The position numbers were made by a program, and so were the translations under genes. 64,000 nucleotides of DNA from Enterobacter sp. C2 (GTDB lineage Bacteria; Pseudomonadota; Gammaproteobacteria; Enterobacterales; Enterobacteriaceae): the NCBI RefSeq assembly GCF_019880405.1, contig NZ_CP082269.1, positions 2,542,001 through 2,606,000 of the forward strand. Direction: 5' to 3'. Below the pieces are notes generated by a model that made no database searches, was not told where the DNA came from, and was given only the letters and a program-made list of their open reading frames with translations. Positions 48,081-55,889 of the stretch are shown here, piece by piece (positions within the stretch are counted from its first letter, which is position 1; every line of letters begins with the position of its first letter).

Positions 48081-48332
48081 TTAGTGCGTCTCTTCCTGCG
48101 GTGTAAATTTAAGCTCAATTAAGGCAATGGCTTTCTGAATAGCACGCCGGGTCACCGGATCGGCCGCCGCCGGATGCGTAGTAAAGTCGATGGTTTTGAG
48201 CTGATTAGCCATCTTCTCACGCACCTCAACCGGAGCGATAACGTCAATGACGTCGAGGATCTGTTTGATCACCAGCTGGCACGCCACAACGTCGGACACC
48301 AGCTCCTGATCGGCGCTAAGATTTTGAGACAT
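48081..48332 (-). CDS. yecJ: YecJ, DUF2766 family protein
   Basis: This 83-aa small acidic protein matches E. coli YecJ in length and motifs ([36 protein letters not shown]). No function is known. It is convergent with ftnB and follows azuC on the same strand. Confidence 0.9.
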   Translation of the reverse strand: MSQNLSADQELVSDVVACQLVIKQILDVIDVIAPVEVREKMANQLKTIDFTTHPAAADPVTRRAIQKAIALIELKFTPQEETH

Positions 48333-48354
48333 AGTTACTCCTGAGTTACAGAAA

Positions 48355-48382
48355 CAAAAAAACCTGCCGCAGCAGGTTTTTT
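48355..48382 (-). terminator. Terminator of azuCR
   Basis: AACCTGC and GCAGGTT form a stem with a CGCA loop, with runs of A and T on the two sides. On the minus strand the T tract follows the hairpin, as needed for an Hfq-dependent sRNA 3' end. Confidence 0.8.
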
Positions 48383-48524
48383 ATCACAGCAACTTTATTA
48401 GAACATAGCGCCCGGCGGTACGTCTTTAAAAGTCTTGCAGTAGGTTTCAAAAATGCTTTTCAGGATTTTGCGCAGTTTCATGTTTTGCTCCGGCTATTTT
48501 GTTATGCAGGTGTTACTTATCTAT
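48361..48524 (-). ncRNA. azuCR: AzuCR dual-function small RNA
   Basis: The azuC reading frame plus terminator hairpin has the size and arrangement of E. coli AzuCR, an RNA of about 164 nt that both encodes a small protein and base-pairs with mRNAs in carbon metabolism control. A −10-like TATTAT lies near 48531–48536; the 5' end is therefore estimated. A perfect CRP site is just upstream. Confidence 0.7.
48398..48481 (-). CDS. azuC: AzuC small membrane-associated protein
   Basis: This 27-codon reading frame starts MKLRKILKSIFETY and ends KTFKDVPPGAMF, one residue shorter than E. coli AzuC (28 aa) with the same pattern. The basic amphipathic N-terminus fits peripheral membrane association; in E. 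coli AzuC interacts with glycerol-3-phosphate dehydrogenase GlpD. GAGC just before the ATG is a weak ribosome site. It sits upstream of yecJ, as in E. coli. Confidence 0.88.
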   Translation of the reverse strand: MKLRKILKSIFETYCKTFKDVPPGAMF

Positions 48525-48564
48525 GGGCGTATAATATGACTTGCATCACAAAAATCAACCACTT

Positions 48565-48580
48565 TGTGATGGATATCACA
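48565..48580. promoter_or_regulatory. CRP-binding site upstream of azuCR
   Basis: TGTGA-TGGATA-TCACA has perfect consensus halves. It is centred about 90 bases upstream of the azuC ATG and 40–50 bases from the inferred transcript start. It also lies between azuCR and the divergent exporter gene at 48695. Confidence 0.75.
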
Positions 48581-48694
48581 TCAATTTCGCTGCAATCTTT
48601 CTCGTTTTGTTAAAAAATTATTGAATAATCCGTAGGTTACGGTAGTTTCATTTTTTTTAATTATTAAAATTTTTTTTGAAATGGCAGACCAAAA

Positions 48695-50116
48695 ATGAGT
48701 GAAAACACCCTCCCGGAGAAGACGCGGGGCGTCTCGCCCGCCGCGCTGCTGGTCGCCGGGGCCTTTTTTATGGAGTTTCTCGACGGGACAGTGATAGCAA
48801 CGGCCCTGCCGGATATGGCGCGGAGTTTTGGCGTCGACGCGGTAGCGCTAAACATCGGCATCAGCGCCTACCTGATTACTCTCGCGGTACTGATCCCGGC
48901 CAGCGGCTGGATAGCCGACCGCTTCGGTGCGCGTAAGGTCTTCACCGCCGCGCTGGCGATCTTTACTCTTGCATCGGTATTCTGCGGCCTCTCCACCAGC
49001 GTTGAGATGTTTGTGGCGATGCGCGTGCTGCAGGGAATGGGCGGCGCGCTGATGGTTCCCGTCGGCAGGCTCGCCGTGCTGCGTACCACCCCTAAGCATC
49101 TGCTGATCACCGCCATCGCCACCCTCACCTGGCCTGCGCTGGTCGCGCCTATTATCGGTCCACCGCTGGGCGGGTTTATTACCCACTATGCTGACTGGCG
49201 CTGGATCTTCTTTATCAATGTGCCGATTGGCCTGCTGGCTATTGTTCTGGCGCTGCGCATCATTCCCGATATTCGCGACGACGAGCGCCGCCCGTTCGAT
49301 CTGGCTGGCTTTCTCTCGACCTCGGTGGCGATGGTGAGCCTGGTGTGTGCCATGGAGATGCTGGGAGGTGAACAGCAGCAGGGAGCGTGGACGCTCGGCC
49401 TGCTGGCGCTAGGCACGGTCACCCTGGTCTACGCGCTGCGCCATTTTCAGCGCGTCCGTTGGCCGATGATCCGCCTCGATGCTATGCAGGTGCATACCTT
49501 TCGCGTCACCATGTACGGTGGCTCGCTGTTTCGCGCCTCGATTAGCGCAGTACCCTTTCTGCTGCCGCTGATGTTCCAGGTAGGTTTTGGACTGGATCCG
49601 TTTCATGCCGGGCTGCTGGTGCTGGCGGTCTTTGTAGGTAACCTGACGATTAAGCCAGCCACTACGCCGCTGATCCGCTGGCTCGGCTTTAAAAAGCTGC
49701 TGCTGATTAACGGCGCGCTGAACGTATTGGCCCTGCTGGCCTGTGCCTTTATTACGCCGACTACGCCGGTGTGGGTGATTTTTGTCGTGCTCTACCTGGG
49801 CGGGGTCTTTCGCTCGATACAGTTTACCGGCGTCAGTACGCTGGCCTTCGCCGATGTCCCCTCTGCGCAGATGAGCTATGCCAATACCCTGTTCAGCACG
49901 GCGACGCAGCTGGCGGTTGGGCTGGGCATCACGCTCGGCGCGATCGGCATTCGTCTGGGGGAGAAAACCAGTGACTGGCTAGCGCTTGGCGATGTGCCGG
50001 GCATAAGCTTCCGGCTGGCGTTTGTGTTTATCGCCCTGATCTGTCTGGTGGGTATGGTCGATACGTTTAGGCTGGCTAAGGATGCGGGCAACGCGGTGTC
50101 ATCTAAGAAAGGTTAA
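48695..50116 (+). CDS. MFS exporter, DHA2 (14-TM) family
   Basis: This 473-aa integral membrane protein has about 14 hydrophobic segments. Its motif FLDGTVIATALPDMARSFG is typical of drug:H+ antiporter-2 transporters, followed by the motif A-like GWIADRFGARKVFTAAL. It resembles MdtD/EmrB/HsrA-type exporters; the substrate cannot be deduced. The ribosome-binding site is poor and the leader is extremely A+T-rich. Not present here in E. coli, and probably accessory. Confidence 0.85.
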   Translation: MSENTLPEKTRGVSPAALLVAGAFFMEFLDGTVIATALPDMARSFGVDAVALNIGISAYLITLAVLIPASGWIADRFGARKVFTAALAIFTLASVFCGLSTSVEMFVAMRVLQGMGGALMVPVGRLAVLRTTPKHLLITAIATLTWPALVAPIIGPPLGGFITHYADWRWIFFINVPIGLLAIVLALRIIPDIRDDERRPFDLAGFLSTSVAMVSLVCAMEMLGGEQQQGAWTLGLLALGTVTLVYALRHFQRVRWPMIRLDAMQVHTFRVTMYGGSLFRASISAVPFLLPLMFQVGFGLDPFHAGLLVLAVFVGNLTIKPATTPLIRWLGFKKLLLINGALNVLALLACAFITPTTPVWVIFVVLYLGGVFRSIQFTGVSTLAFADVPSAQMSYANTLFSTATQLAVGLGITLGAIGIRLGEKTSDWLALGDVPGISFRLAFVFIALICLVGMVDTFRLAKDAGNAVSSKKG

Positions 50117-50120
50117 CGAT

Positions 50121-50150
50121 GTGCCGGGCCAGCGTAGTGCTGCCCGGCAC
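50121..50150. repeat. REP-like palindrome between exporter and isomerase genes
   Basis: GTGCCGGGC (50121–50129) and GCCCGGCAC (50142–50150) form a perfect stem between two convergent stops. The arm core GCCGGGC recurs in the element at 52779. Confidence 0.7.
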
Positions 50151-50158
50151 AAGGGGTG

Positions 50159-50797
50159 TTACGCAAGCATTTCGCGAACGAATGCTTCGATCTCTTTATC
50201 CTGGCAGTGTTCAAAGAAGCACTCCTGGAAACGCTGGCCGGAGACGGCGGTTTTCACCAGCTCAGGATCGATGGCGCGCAGGGTATCGAGATAGTTATCT
50301 TTTACCACTGCCGCTTTCACCTGGTTGAGGATCCCGGCGTTACGCACCTGCGGCTCTTTACGCTCTGGCGGGTAGCCTTCACCTTTACGACCGGTAAAGG
50401 CTTTCTCGAAGATAAAGCGTACGTTCAGCTCTGCACCCCAGCCGAAGCCTTTGGCAAACGGCAGCGCCAGCGCATTACCGTTGTTGATCTGGGCAAACAG
50501 GAAGGCGTCGGCCGGATCGATACAGTAGCCGCAGTTCACGCCTGGGTGGATGTTCAGCGACATCAACGCGCCCTGGCCAGTACCACAGCCAGCAATCACA
50601 AAATCAACCGCCTTTGAGTTCAGCAGGATGCTGGCCATAATGCCCAGGTGGATATAGGTCAGATGATGGTCATTTTCATCGCTCATCCCAACGTTGAAAA
50701 CCGGGAAGCCTTTATCATCAGCGACGGTTTTCAGCTCTTTAAGAATGATGGCGTTTTTGGCAGCCTGGCTGTTTTCCATCATCAGTGCAATTTTCAT
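50159..50797 (-). CDS. RpiB/LacA/LacB family sugar-phosphate isomerase
   Basis: This 212-aa protein has an N-terminal RpiB-like domain (MKIALMMENSQAAKNAI; AGCGTGQGALMSLN, the active-site Cys/anion-hole region) and a C-terminal extension not found in the ~150-aa RpiB. The family interconverts aldose and ketose phosphates; the substrate here is unknown. The ATG at 50797 with GGAG upstream is used; the frame extends to 50836. It is convergent with the exporter gene. Absent at this place in E. coli. Confidence 0.82.
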   Translation of the reverse strand: MKIALMMENSQAAKNAIILKELKTVADDKGFPVFNVGMSDENDHHLTYIHLGIMASILLNSKAVDFVIAGCGTGQGALMSLNIHPGVNCGYCIDPADAFLFAQINNGNALALPFAKGFGWGAELNVRFIFEKAFTGRKGEGYPPERKEPQVRNAGILNQVKAAVVKDNYLDTLRAIDPELVKTAVSGQRFQECFFEHCQDKEIEAFVREMLA

Positions 50798-51056
50798 TAT
50801 CTTTTCTCCTGAATGCGTTGCGGGGGATCCCGTCATAAAGGGCTAATCAGCTTAAACCTTACTACCTGGCAAACATACTTTCAAATTTAATGAAAAATGG
50901 TTTTAAAAATTAGAGATGCGGTCACAGTTTTGCTTAAGCCAGCCCCTCTCCCGCTACCGTTGCAATTAGAGCGGTGAGATTCTTTAGCTATTCCTGGCAT
51001 TGGCTAAATATGCTGGCTGTAGGATGAGATCATCGAAACTGAATCAGAGCGTTTGC

Positions 51057-51395
51057 ATGAAAAGAGTTCTCCTCACCGCTTCACTGATGCTGCTTGCTGG
51101 ATGCACCATCACGAAAGAACCTGAAGTCACCGACGTTAACCCGGCAACGGGCCTCGTGCGGCTGCACTTCAACGAGACGATGCTGCAGAAGGCACGCTAT
51201 GACGACTACACCACCCAGGGAACGGCTAATCGTCAGTGCCAGCAGATGGGCTACGCCACGGCGATAGCCTTTGGTCAGCCAGTGAAAACCTGTAGCGTCA
51301 TCAGCGGCTCGCTGTGCCTGAATGAAACCGTCACGCTTCAGTACCAGTGTCAGGGCCATGCGGTGAACTACTCCCCCGCAGGCGTCTACTACTGA
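51057..51395 (+). CDS. yecR: YecR-like lipoprotein
   Basis: This 112-aa protein has a lipobox (MLLAGC, lipidated Cys 16) and a compact cysteine-containing domain (RQCQQMGY; KTCSVISGSLCLNETVTLQYQC). Position between azuC and tyrP and the sequence type fit YecR, a lipoprotein gene in the FlhDC regulon of E. coli, role unknown. The ATG at 51057 is chosen because it gives a proper signal peptide; the frame is open 19 codons upstream. Confidence 0.78.
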   Translation: MKRVLLTASLMLLAGCTITKEPEVTDVNPATGLVRLHFNETMLQKARYDDYTTQGTANRQCQQMGYATAIAFGQPVKTCSVISGSLCLNETVTLQYQCQGHAVNYSPAGVYY

Positions 51396-51425
51396 TAGAG
51401 ACCGTCTTAACCCCAGGCGGTGATT

Positions 51426-51489
51426 CGTATTGTTATCTTTACAGCGATTGTAACGGTGGTTTGACGTAAACCCGGTTTTGCCTTACTCT
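51426..51489 (+). promoter_or_regulatory. tyrP promoter with two TyrR-box-like sites
   Basis: Two 18-base sites resemble the TyrR consensus TGTAAA-N6-TTTACA: 51426–51443 (right half perfect TTTACA) and 51449–51466 (left half TGTAAC). The second overlaps a −35 TTGACG (51461–51466), which is 17 bases from TACTCT (51484–51489). This matches tyrP in E. coli, where TyrR represses with tyrosine and activates with phenylalanine. Confidence 0.55.
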
Positions 51490-51531
51490 GCGCCGCACAA
51501 TTTTGGTGCGCAGTTCAGGTGTAAGAGAAGC

Positions 51532-52743
51532 GTGAAGAACAGGACTTTTGGCAGTATGTTTATCGTTGCCGGGACCACCATTGGTGCCGGTATGCTGGCG
51601 ATGCCGCTGGCCGCCGCAGGCGTTGGTTTTGGCGTAACGCTGGCGTTACTATTTTGCCTGTGGGGGCTGATGTGTTACACCGCCCTGCTGCTGCTGGAGG
51701 TGTATCAGCACGTTCCGGCGGATACCGGCCTAGGTACGCTGGCACGCCGCTATCTCGGGCGCTACGGACAGTGGGCCACCGGTTTTAGCATGCTGTTCCT
51801 TATGTATGCCCTGACGGCGGCCTACATGAGCGGCGCAGGCGAGTTGCTGGCCTCAAGCCTGAGCGAGTGGCTTAGCCTCTCCGTTTCACCCGCGACCGGC
51901 GTACTGCTGTTTACTCTTGTCGCTGGCGGCGTAGTCTGCATTGGCACTTCGCTGGTGGATCTCTTCAACCGTTTTCTGTTCAGCGCTAAGCTACTGTTCC
52001 TGATTGTGATGCTGGCGCTGCTGATGCCTCATGTGCATAAGTTGAATCTCCTGACGCTACCGCTGGAGAAGGGGCTGGCGCTCTCTGCCATTCCCGTGAT
52101 CTTTACCTCCTTTGGTTTTCACGGCAGCGTGCCGAGCATCGTTAGCTATATGAACGGCAACGTACAGAAGCTGCGCTGGGTCTTTATTACCGGCAGCGCC
52201 ATTCCGCTGGTGGCCTATATCTTCTGGCAGCTGGCAACGCTGGGCAGCATCGACTCCACGACCTTTTTTGGCCTGATGGCTAACAGCGCCGGACTTAACG
52301 GCCTGCTGCAGGCCCTGCGCGACGTAGTAGCCTCGCCGCACGTAGAGCTGGCGGTACATCTGTTTGCCGATCTGGCGCTGGCGACGTCGTTTTTGGGCGT
52401 GACCCTGGGGCTGTTTGATTACCTGGCCGATCTCTTTAACCGTCGCAACACCGCGATGGGCAGGCTACAGACCGGGGCGATTACCTTCCTGCCGCCGCTG
52501 GCTTTTGCTCTCTTCTATCCGCGCGGCTTTGTGATGGCGTTGGGCTATGCGGGCGTGGCGCTGGCTGTGCTGGCGCTGCTGATCCCTTCTCTGCTGGCGT
52601 GGCAGAGCCGTAAGCATTCCCCGCAGTCGAACTACCGCGTACGGGGCGGTAAGCCCGTTCTGCTGCTGGTGCTCTTCTGCGGCGTGGCGGTAATTGCAAT
52701 TCAGTGCGGTATAGCAACGGGACTGCTGCCAGAGGTTGGTTAA
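51532..52743 (+). CDS. tyrP: TyrP, tyrosine-specific transporter
   Basis: This 403-aa inner-membrane permease of the aromatic amino acid (HAAAP) family has about 11 hydrophobic segments and begins [21 protein letters not shown]. It is close to E. coli TyrP throughout ([18 protein letters not shown] type motif). The GTG at 51532 gives the E. coli length; upstream codons are not conserved. It is expected to be controlled by TyrR. Confidence 0.95.
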   Translation: MKNRTFGSMFIVAGTTIGAGMLAMPLAAAGVGFGVTLALLFCLWGLMCYTALLLLEVYQHVPADTGLGTLARRYLGRYGQWATGFSMLFLMYALTAAYMSGAGELLASSLSEWLSLSVSPATGVLLFTLVAGGVVCIGTSLVDLFNRFLFSAKLLFLIVMLALLMPHVHKLNLLTLPLEKGLALSAIPVIFTSFGFHGSVPSIVSYMNGNVQKLRWVFITGSAIPLVAYIFWQLATLGSIDSTTFFGLMANSAGLNGLLQALRDVVASPHVELAVHLFADLALATSFLGVTLGLFDYLADLFNRRNTAMGRLQTGAITFLPPLAFALFYPRGFVMALGYAGVALAVLALLIPSLLAWQSRKHSPQSNYRVRGGKPVLLLVLFCGVAVIAIQCGIATGLLPEVG

Positions 52744-52744
52744 T

Positions 52745-52777
52745 AAAAAAGGCGCATCCTAGGGAGCGCCCTTTTTT
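52745..52777 (+). terminator. Terminator of tyrP
   Basis: AAAAAAGGCGC ... GCGCCCTTTTTT: a short GC stem with A and T runs on both sides, beginning right after the tyrP stop. Probably active in both directions. Confidence 0.8.
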
Positions 52778-52778
52778 G

Positions 52779-52808
52779 TAGGCCGGGCAAACGCAGTGCC
52801 GCCCGGCA
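52779..52808. repeat. REP-like palindrome between tyrP and yecA
   Basis: GGCCGGGCAAACGCAG and TGCCGCCCGGCA form the imperfect hairpin of an enterobacterial REP unit, between convergent tyrP and yecA. Confidence 0.75.
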
Positions 52809-52820
52809 TTGCAGCGTTTA

Positions 52821-53486
52821 TCAGTGCAGGCAGCACTGCTTGTACTTTTTGCCGCTGCCACACGGGCAAGGATCGTTGCGCCCGACCTTATCCCCGTTCA
52901 CAATCGGCTGTTTTACCGGCCGTTCCTGCTGATTGTCAGCCCAGTAGTCAAACAGCGCCAGCGCAGCGGGTTTCAATGCCTCAACGCTCGCCTCGAATGC
53001 CTCCGGGGTCATCTCCTCTACGCGGGTAAAATTCTCCTCTTTACCGTGCAGCGCAATGGCCTCTAGCGCAGGCTGTAACGACTCGGGCAGCGTGGACCAG
53101 TCACTCAGCGCGACACCGCGCATGTAGCCGAAGCACCACTCCTCCACGATGCTGAGATCCTGGCCTTCAATGGTGCGCGTCCCAAACAGCGGCTCAAACT
53201 GGTCCGGGTAATCGGCAAGGCGCTCGGCGATATCGTTCATATGCTGGAATGAGAGCGTCATAAAGCGCTCCATCTCCTTTTCGGATGACCAGCGTGGAAC
53301 ATGATTCGCACCGCCCCAGATAGCCACCAGCCACTCGCTCGGCTCGATCTCCGTTGGCGCGCTCAGCACCGCGGTCAGCAGGCCGTCCAGCTCCGCAACG
53401 TCGACAATGGATGCCTCATTGCTGTACTTCGCCAGCACGTCGTCCAGCCACTCCAGCTCTTTCTCATCCAGCGGTCCGGTTTTCAT
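52821..53486 (-). CDS. yecA: YecA, UPF0149 protein with SEC-C zinc motif
   Basis: This 221-aa protein has an N-terminal UPF0149 domain ([26 protein letters not shown]) and a C-terminal SEC-C metal-binding motif ([16 protein letters not shown]) like that of SecA. In E. coli this motif binds metal and the protein has been linked to ribosomes and secretion. Its start is near the stop of the MaoC gene (4-base overlap), suggesting joint transcription from the accessory pair upstream. Confidence 0.93.
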   Translation of the reverse strand: MKTGPLDEKELEWLDDVLAKYSNEASIVDVAELDGLLTAVLSAPTEIEPSEWLVAIWGGANHVPRWSSEKEMERFMTLSFQHMNDIAERLADYPDQFEPLFGTRTIEGQDLSIVEEWCFGYMRGVALSDWSTLPESLQPALEAIALHGKEENFTRVEEMTPEAFEASVEALKPAALALFDYWADNQQERPVKQPIVNGDKVGRNDPCPCGSGKKYKQCCLH

Positions 53487-53911
53487 AAAATTACTACCTC
53501 AGTTTGGGGCGGCAAATAGATCTCAGCATCACCGGTAATGACCTTTGCATTACCTACCTTGCAGTAGGTGCTGAAATAGATTCGCCTTTTTTCAATATCT
53601 ATACGGGTGATCTCTATCGTCGCGACGACCGTATCGCCAATATAGACGGGCTTTCTGAACTTTAGATTCTGTGAGACATAAACACAGCCCTCGCCGGGCA
53701 GTTTGGTGCCAAACAGAGCAGAAAAGAAGCTTGCGCTGAACAGGCCATGGGCAATACGTTTCTTAAACCTCGACGCGCTAGCATACTCCTCATCCATATG
53801 AACAGGATTTCTGTCACCGGATAACCCGGCAAATCCTTTCACGTCAGCATCAGTGATCGTCTGCGAGTAGGAGGCGGACATGCCAACTTTCAGTTCTTCA
53901 ATGGTGTACAT
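53483..53911 (-). CDS. MaoC-like (R)-specific enoyl-CoA hydratase family protein
   Basis: This 142-aa single hot-dog domain protein has the hydratase-2 active-site motif: Asp and His in [16 protein letters not shown] (~31–46), then [17 protein letters not shown]. Proteins of this size (PhaJ type) add water to trans-2-enoyl-CoA to give (R)-3-hydroxyacyl-CoA. The ATG at 53911 has GGAG upstream and shares one base with the acyltransferase stop, so the two are coupled. Not present here in E. coli. Confidence 0.84.
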   Translation of the reverse strand: MYTIEELKVGMSASYSQTITDADVKGFAGLSGDRNPVHMDEEYASASRFKKRIAHGLFSASFFSALFGTKLPGEGCVYVSQNLKFRKPVYIGDTVVATIEITRIDIEKRRIYFSTYCKVGNAKVITGDAEIYLPPQTEVVIL

Positions 53912-54654
53912 CAGTATGACTCCTTCGCCCACGCCTCAACAACGTCCTGAGGGTACCCTCGCGTAAAATGCCTTCTCCAGGGGTAGGCAGGCTGCCGGGA
54001 GCCATCCTTCAATTTTAATTTGCTTGTCGGCCCAATGCATTTTGCCGGGCTTCCGGCATAGATCGTATCCGCTTCGGTCTTGCCGGATAGCGACGAATGC
54101 GCGCCAACCAGACACCCTTGCGCAACGGTAGTACCAGGCAGGATCACCGACATAGTAGCAATAACGGTGAAATCTTCCAGCGTGACGCCCATCAGCACAT
54201 TGCTGGGAGGATGAGGATCGTTGGTCAGCACCACGTAGGGAAAAATCCACACATAGTTGCCTATTTTACTCTGCTGCCCGATATGAACATTGCTGTGCGT
54301 TTTAACGTAGTCGCCAATTTCGCAATGACCTTGCACATCTGATAGGGTACCCAACTGAAAGCCCTTACCCGCCACCGTTTTTTCGCGCACCGTGACCCGG
54401 TGGCCGGTGACGAGTCCATCGCCAAACATGGAACCCGCGTAAAAAATGCTGTGGGAACGGATGTGGGCGTTTTTACCTATTTGCAACGGCTGGCCTTCCG
54501 TCAAATGACTGGCAACGCCTAATTCGCAATATGACTCAATAACTGAGTTATCACCGATAACCACGTTATCGTGGATGGTGACGAAGTCGCCAATGGTAAC
54601 ACCTTCGCCTATTTGTGCCTTTTCCGATACTATTGAATACATTCCAGTTTTCAT
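53911..54654 (-). CDS. Left-handed beta-helix (hexapeptide) acyltransferase
   Basis: This 247-aa protein has hexapeptide repeats from about residue 8 to 200 (IGEGVTIGDFVTI; IGDYVKTHSNVHIGQQSKIGNYVWI), with a catalytic-type His in VKTHSNVHIG and the TNDPHPP loop seen in sugar-nucleotide N-acyltransferases (WbbJ/FdtC/QdtC-like). The acceptor is unknown. It forms a two-gene unit with the MaoC protein. Codon and base composition look less GC-rich than the surroundings, suggesting transfer. GAGAGG precedes the ATG. Confidence 0.82.
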   Translation of the reverse strand: MKTGMYSIVSEKAQIGEGVTIGDFVTIHDNVVIGDNSVIESYCELGVASHLTEGQPLQIGKNAHIRSHSIFYAGSMFGDGLVTGHRVTVREKTVAGKGFQLGTLSDVQGHCEIGDYVKTHSNVHIGQQSKIGNYVWIFPYVVLTNDPHPPSNVLMGVTLEDFTVIATMSVILPGTTVAQGCLVGAHSSLSGKTEADTIYAGSPAKCIGPTSKLKLKDGSRQPAYPWRRHFTRGYPQDVVEAWAKESY

Positions 54655-54754
54655 TCACGCCTCTCAGTTCACAAACAGGCTTGCGCACCCGAAAATTTTG
54701 TGCTTGCAGCATACCGCAGAAAGAAAATCCTGCCAATTGGCGAATTTAAGGCAC

Positions 54755-54777
54755 AAAAAAACCACCCGTAGGTGGTT
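54755..54777 (-). terminator. Terminator of the leuZ-cysT-glyW tRNA operon
   Basis: AACCACC and GGTGGTT form a stem with a CGTA loop; on the minus strand seven T follow. It is 44 bases downstream of the leuZ CCA end. Confidence 0.8.
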
Positions 54778-54820
54778 TGACGACACTGCTTATTGCTTTG
54801 ATTATTCTGCAAATTTCCCA

Positions 54821-54907
54821 TGGTACCCGGAGCGGGACTTGAACCCGCACAGCCTTACAGCCGAGGGATTTTAAATCCCTTGTGTCTACCGATTTCACCA
54901 TCCGGGC
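54821..54907 (-). tRNA. leuZ: tRNA-Leu (anticodon TAA)
   Basis: This is an 87-nt class II tRNA with a long variable arm. On the minus strand it begins GCCCGGATGG and ends CCGGGTACCA; the CCA is encoded. Anticodon loop GATTTAAAATC gives TAA. Identical in type and neighbours to E. coli leuZ. Confidence 0.97.
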
Positions 54908-54919
54908 TCGGGAGGAAAT

Positions 54920-54993
54920 TGGAGGCGCGTTCCGGAGTCGAACCGGACTAGACGGATTTGCAATCCGCTACATAACCGCTTTGCTAACGCGCC
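54920..54993 (-). tRNA. cysT: tRNA-Cys (anticodon GCA)
   Basis: 74 nt, beginning GGCGCGTTAGC and ending ACGCGCCTCCA on the minus strand; anticodon loop GATTGCAAATC. CCA is encoded. Middle gene of the tRNA cluster. Confidence 0.97.
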
Positions 54994-55058
54994 TTAAATC
55001 TTAGTCTTGCGACCTGCACCCGCACTCTTCAACATCATACAGTGCCGATACCTTAATT

Positions 55059-55134
<76 letters not shown>

Positions 55135-55283
55135 TTATCAGGTGATGATGCTAATCACTTGATTTTACTCTCATCTGGCAAGCTGCGCCGCCGTCTGATG
55201 CGATGCATTCTACTTACCTGACGCACTGAGTCAACGATATTTTTTAAAACCCGGATCGTTTGCTGAAAATTAAGCCGAAACGA

Positions 55284-55832
55284 TCACTGTTCCAGCAGAT
55301 CGCCCCGGGCAGCGTTTAAATACTGGAACATGGACCACAGGGTCAGCACCGCGGCCACCCACAGCAGGCCGATTCCCGCCCACTCTACCCAGGCGTTTGG
55401 CCGCCACAGCATCCACACCAGCGAGGCCATCTGCGCAGTGGTTTTGACTTTACCAATCCACGACACCGCCACGCTGCTGCGCTTGCCCAGCTCTGCCATC
55501 CACTCGCGCAGGGCAGAGATGATGATCTCGCGACCAATCATGGTGGCGGCGGGCAGGGTCACCCACCAGGTGTGGTAGTGCTCGGCCACCAGCACCATAG
55601 CAATGGCGACCATGACCTTATCCGCCACCGGATCGAGGAACGCCCCGAAACGGGTGCTCTGGTTCCAGCGCCGGGCCAGATAGCCATCAAACCAGTCCGT
55701 CACCGCCGCGACGAGAAAGATCAGCGCACATGCGAAGGGTGCCCAGACCACTGGTAGATAAAACGCCACCACGAAGAACGGGATCAGGATGACACGAAAA
55801 AGCGTGAGCAACGTCGGGATATTGTATCGCAT
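55284..55832 (-). CDS. pgsA: PgsA, phosphatidylglycerophosphate synthase
   Basis: This 182-aa inner-membrane CDP-alcohol phosphatidyltransferase has the signature [20 protein letters not shown]...DPVAD (D-G-A-R-G-D-D). It makes phosphatidylglycerophosphate from CDP-diacylglycerol and glycerol-3-phosphate. It follows uvrC by 57 bases in the uvrY-uvrC-pgsA order of E. coli. Confidence 0.97.
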   Translation of the reverse strand: MRYNIPTLLTLFRVILIPFFVVAFYLPVVWAPFACALIFLVAAVTDWFDGYLARRWNQSTRFGAFLDPVADKVMVAIAMVLVAEHYHTWWVTLPAATMIGREIIISALREWMAELGKRSSVAVSWIGKVKTTAQMASLVWMLWRPNAWVEWAGIGLLWVAAVLTLWSMFQYLNAARGDLLEQ

Positions 55833-55889
55833 AGTGGCAGGTAACTATCTGTTGTCAGTAAAAATTAGCCCTATGTTGCTACAGAGCCC

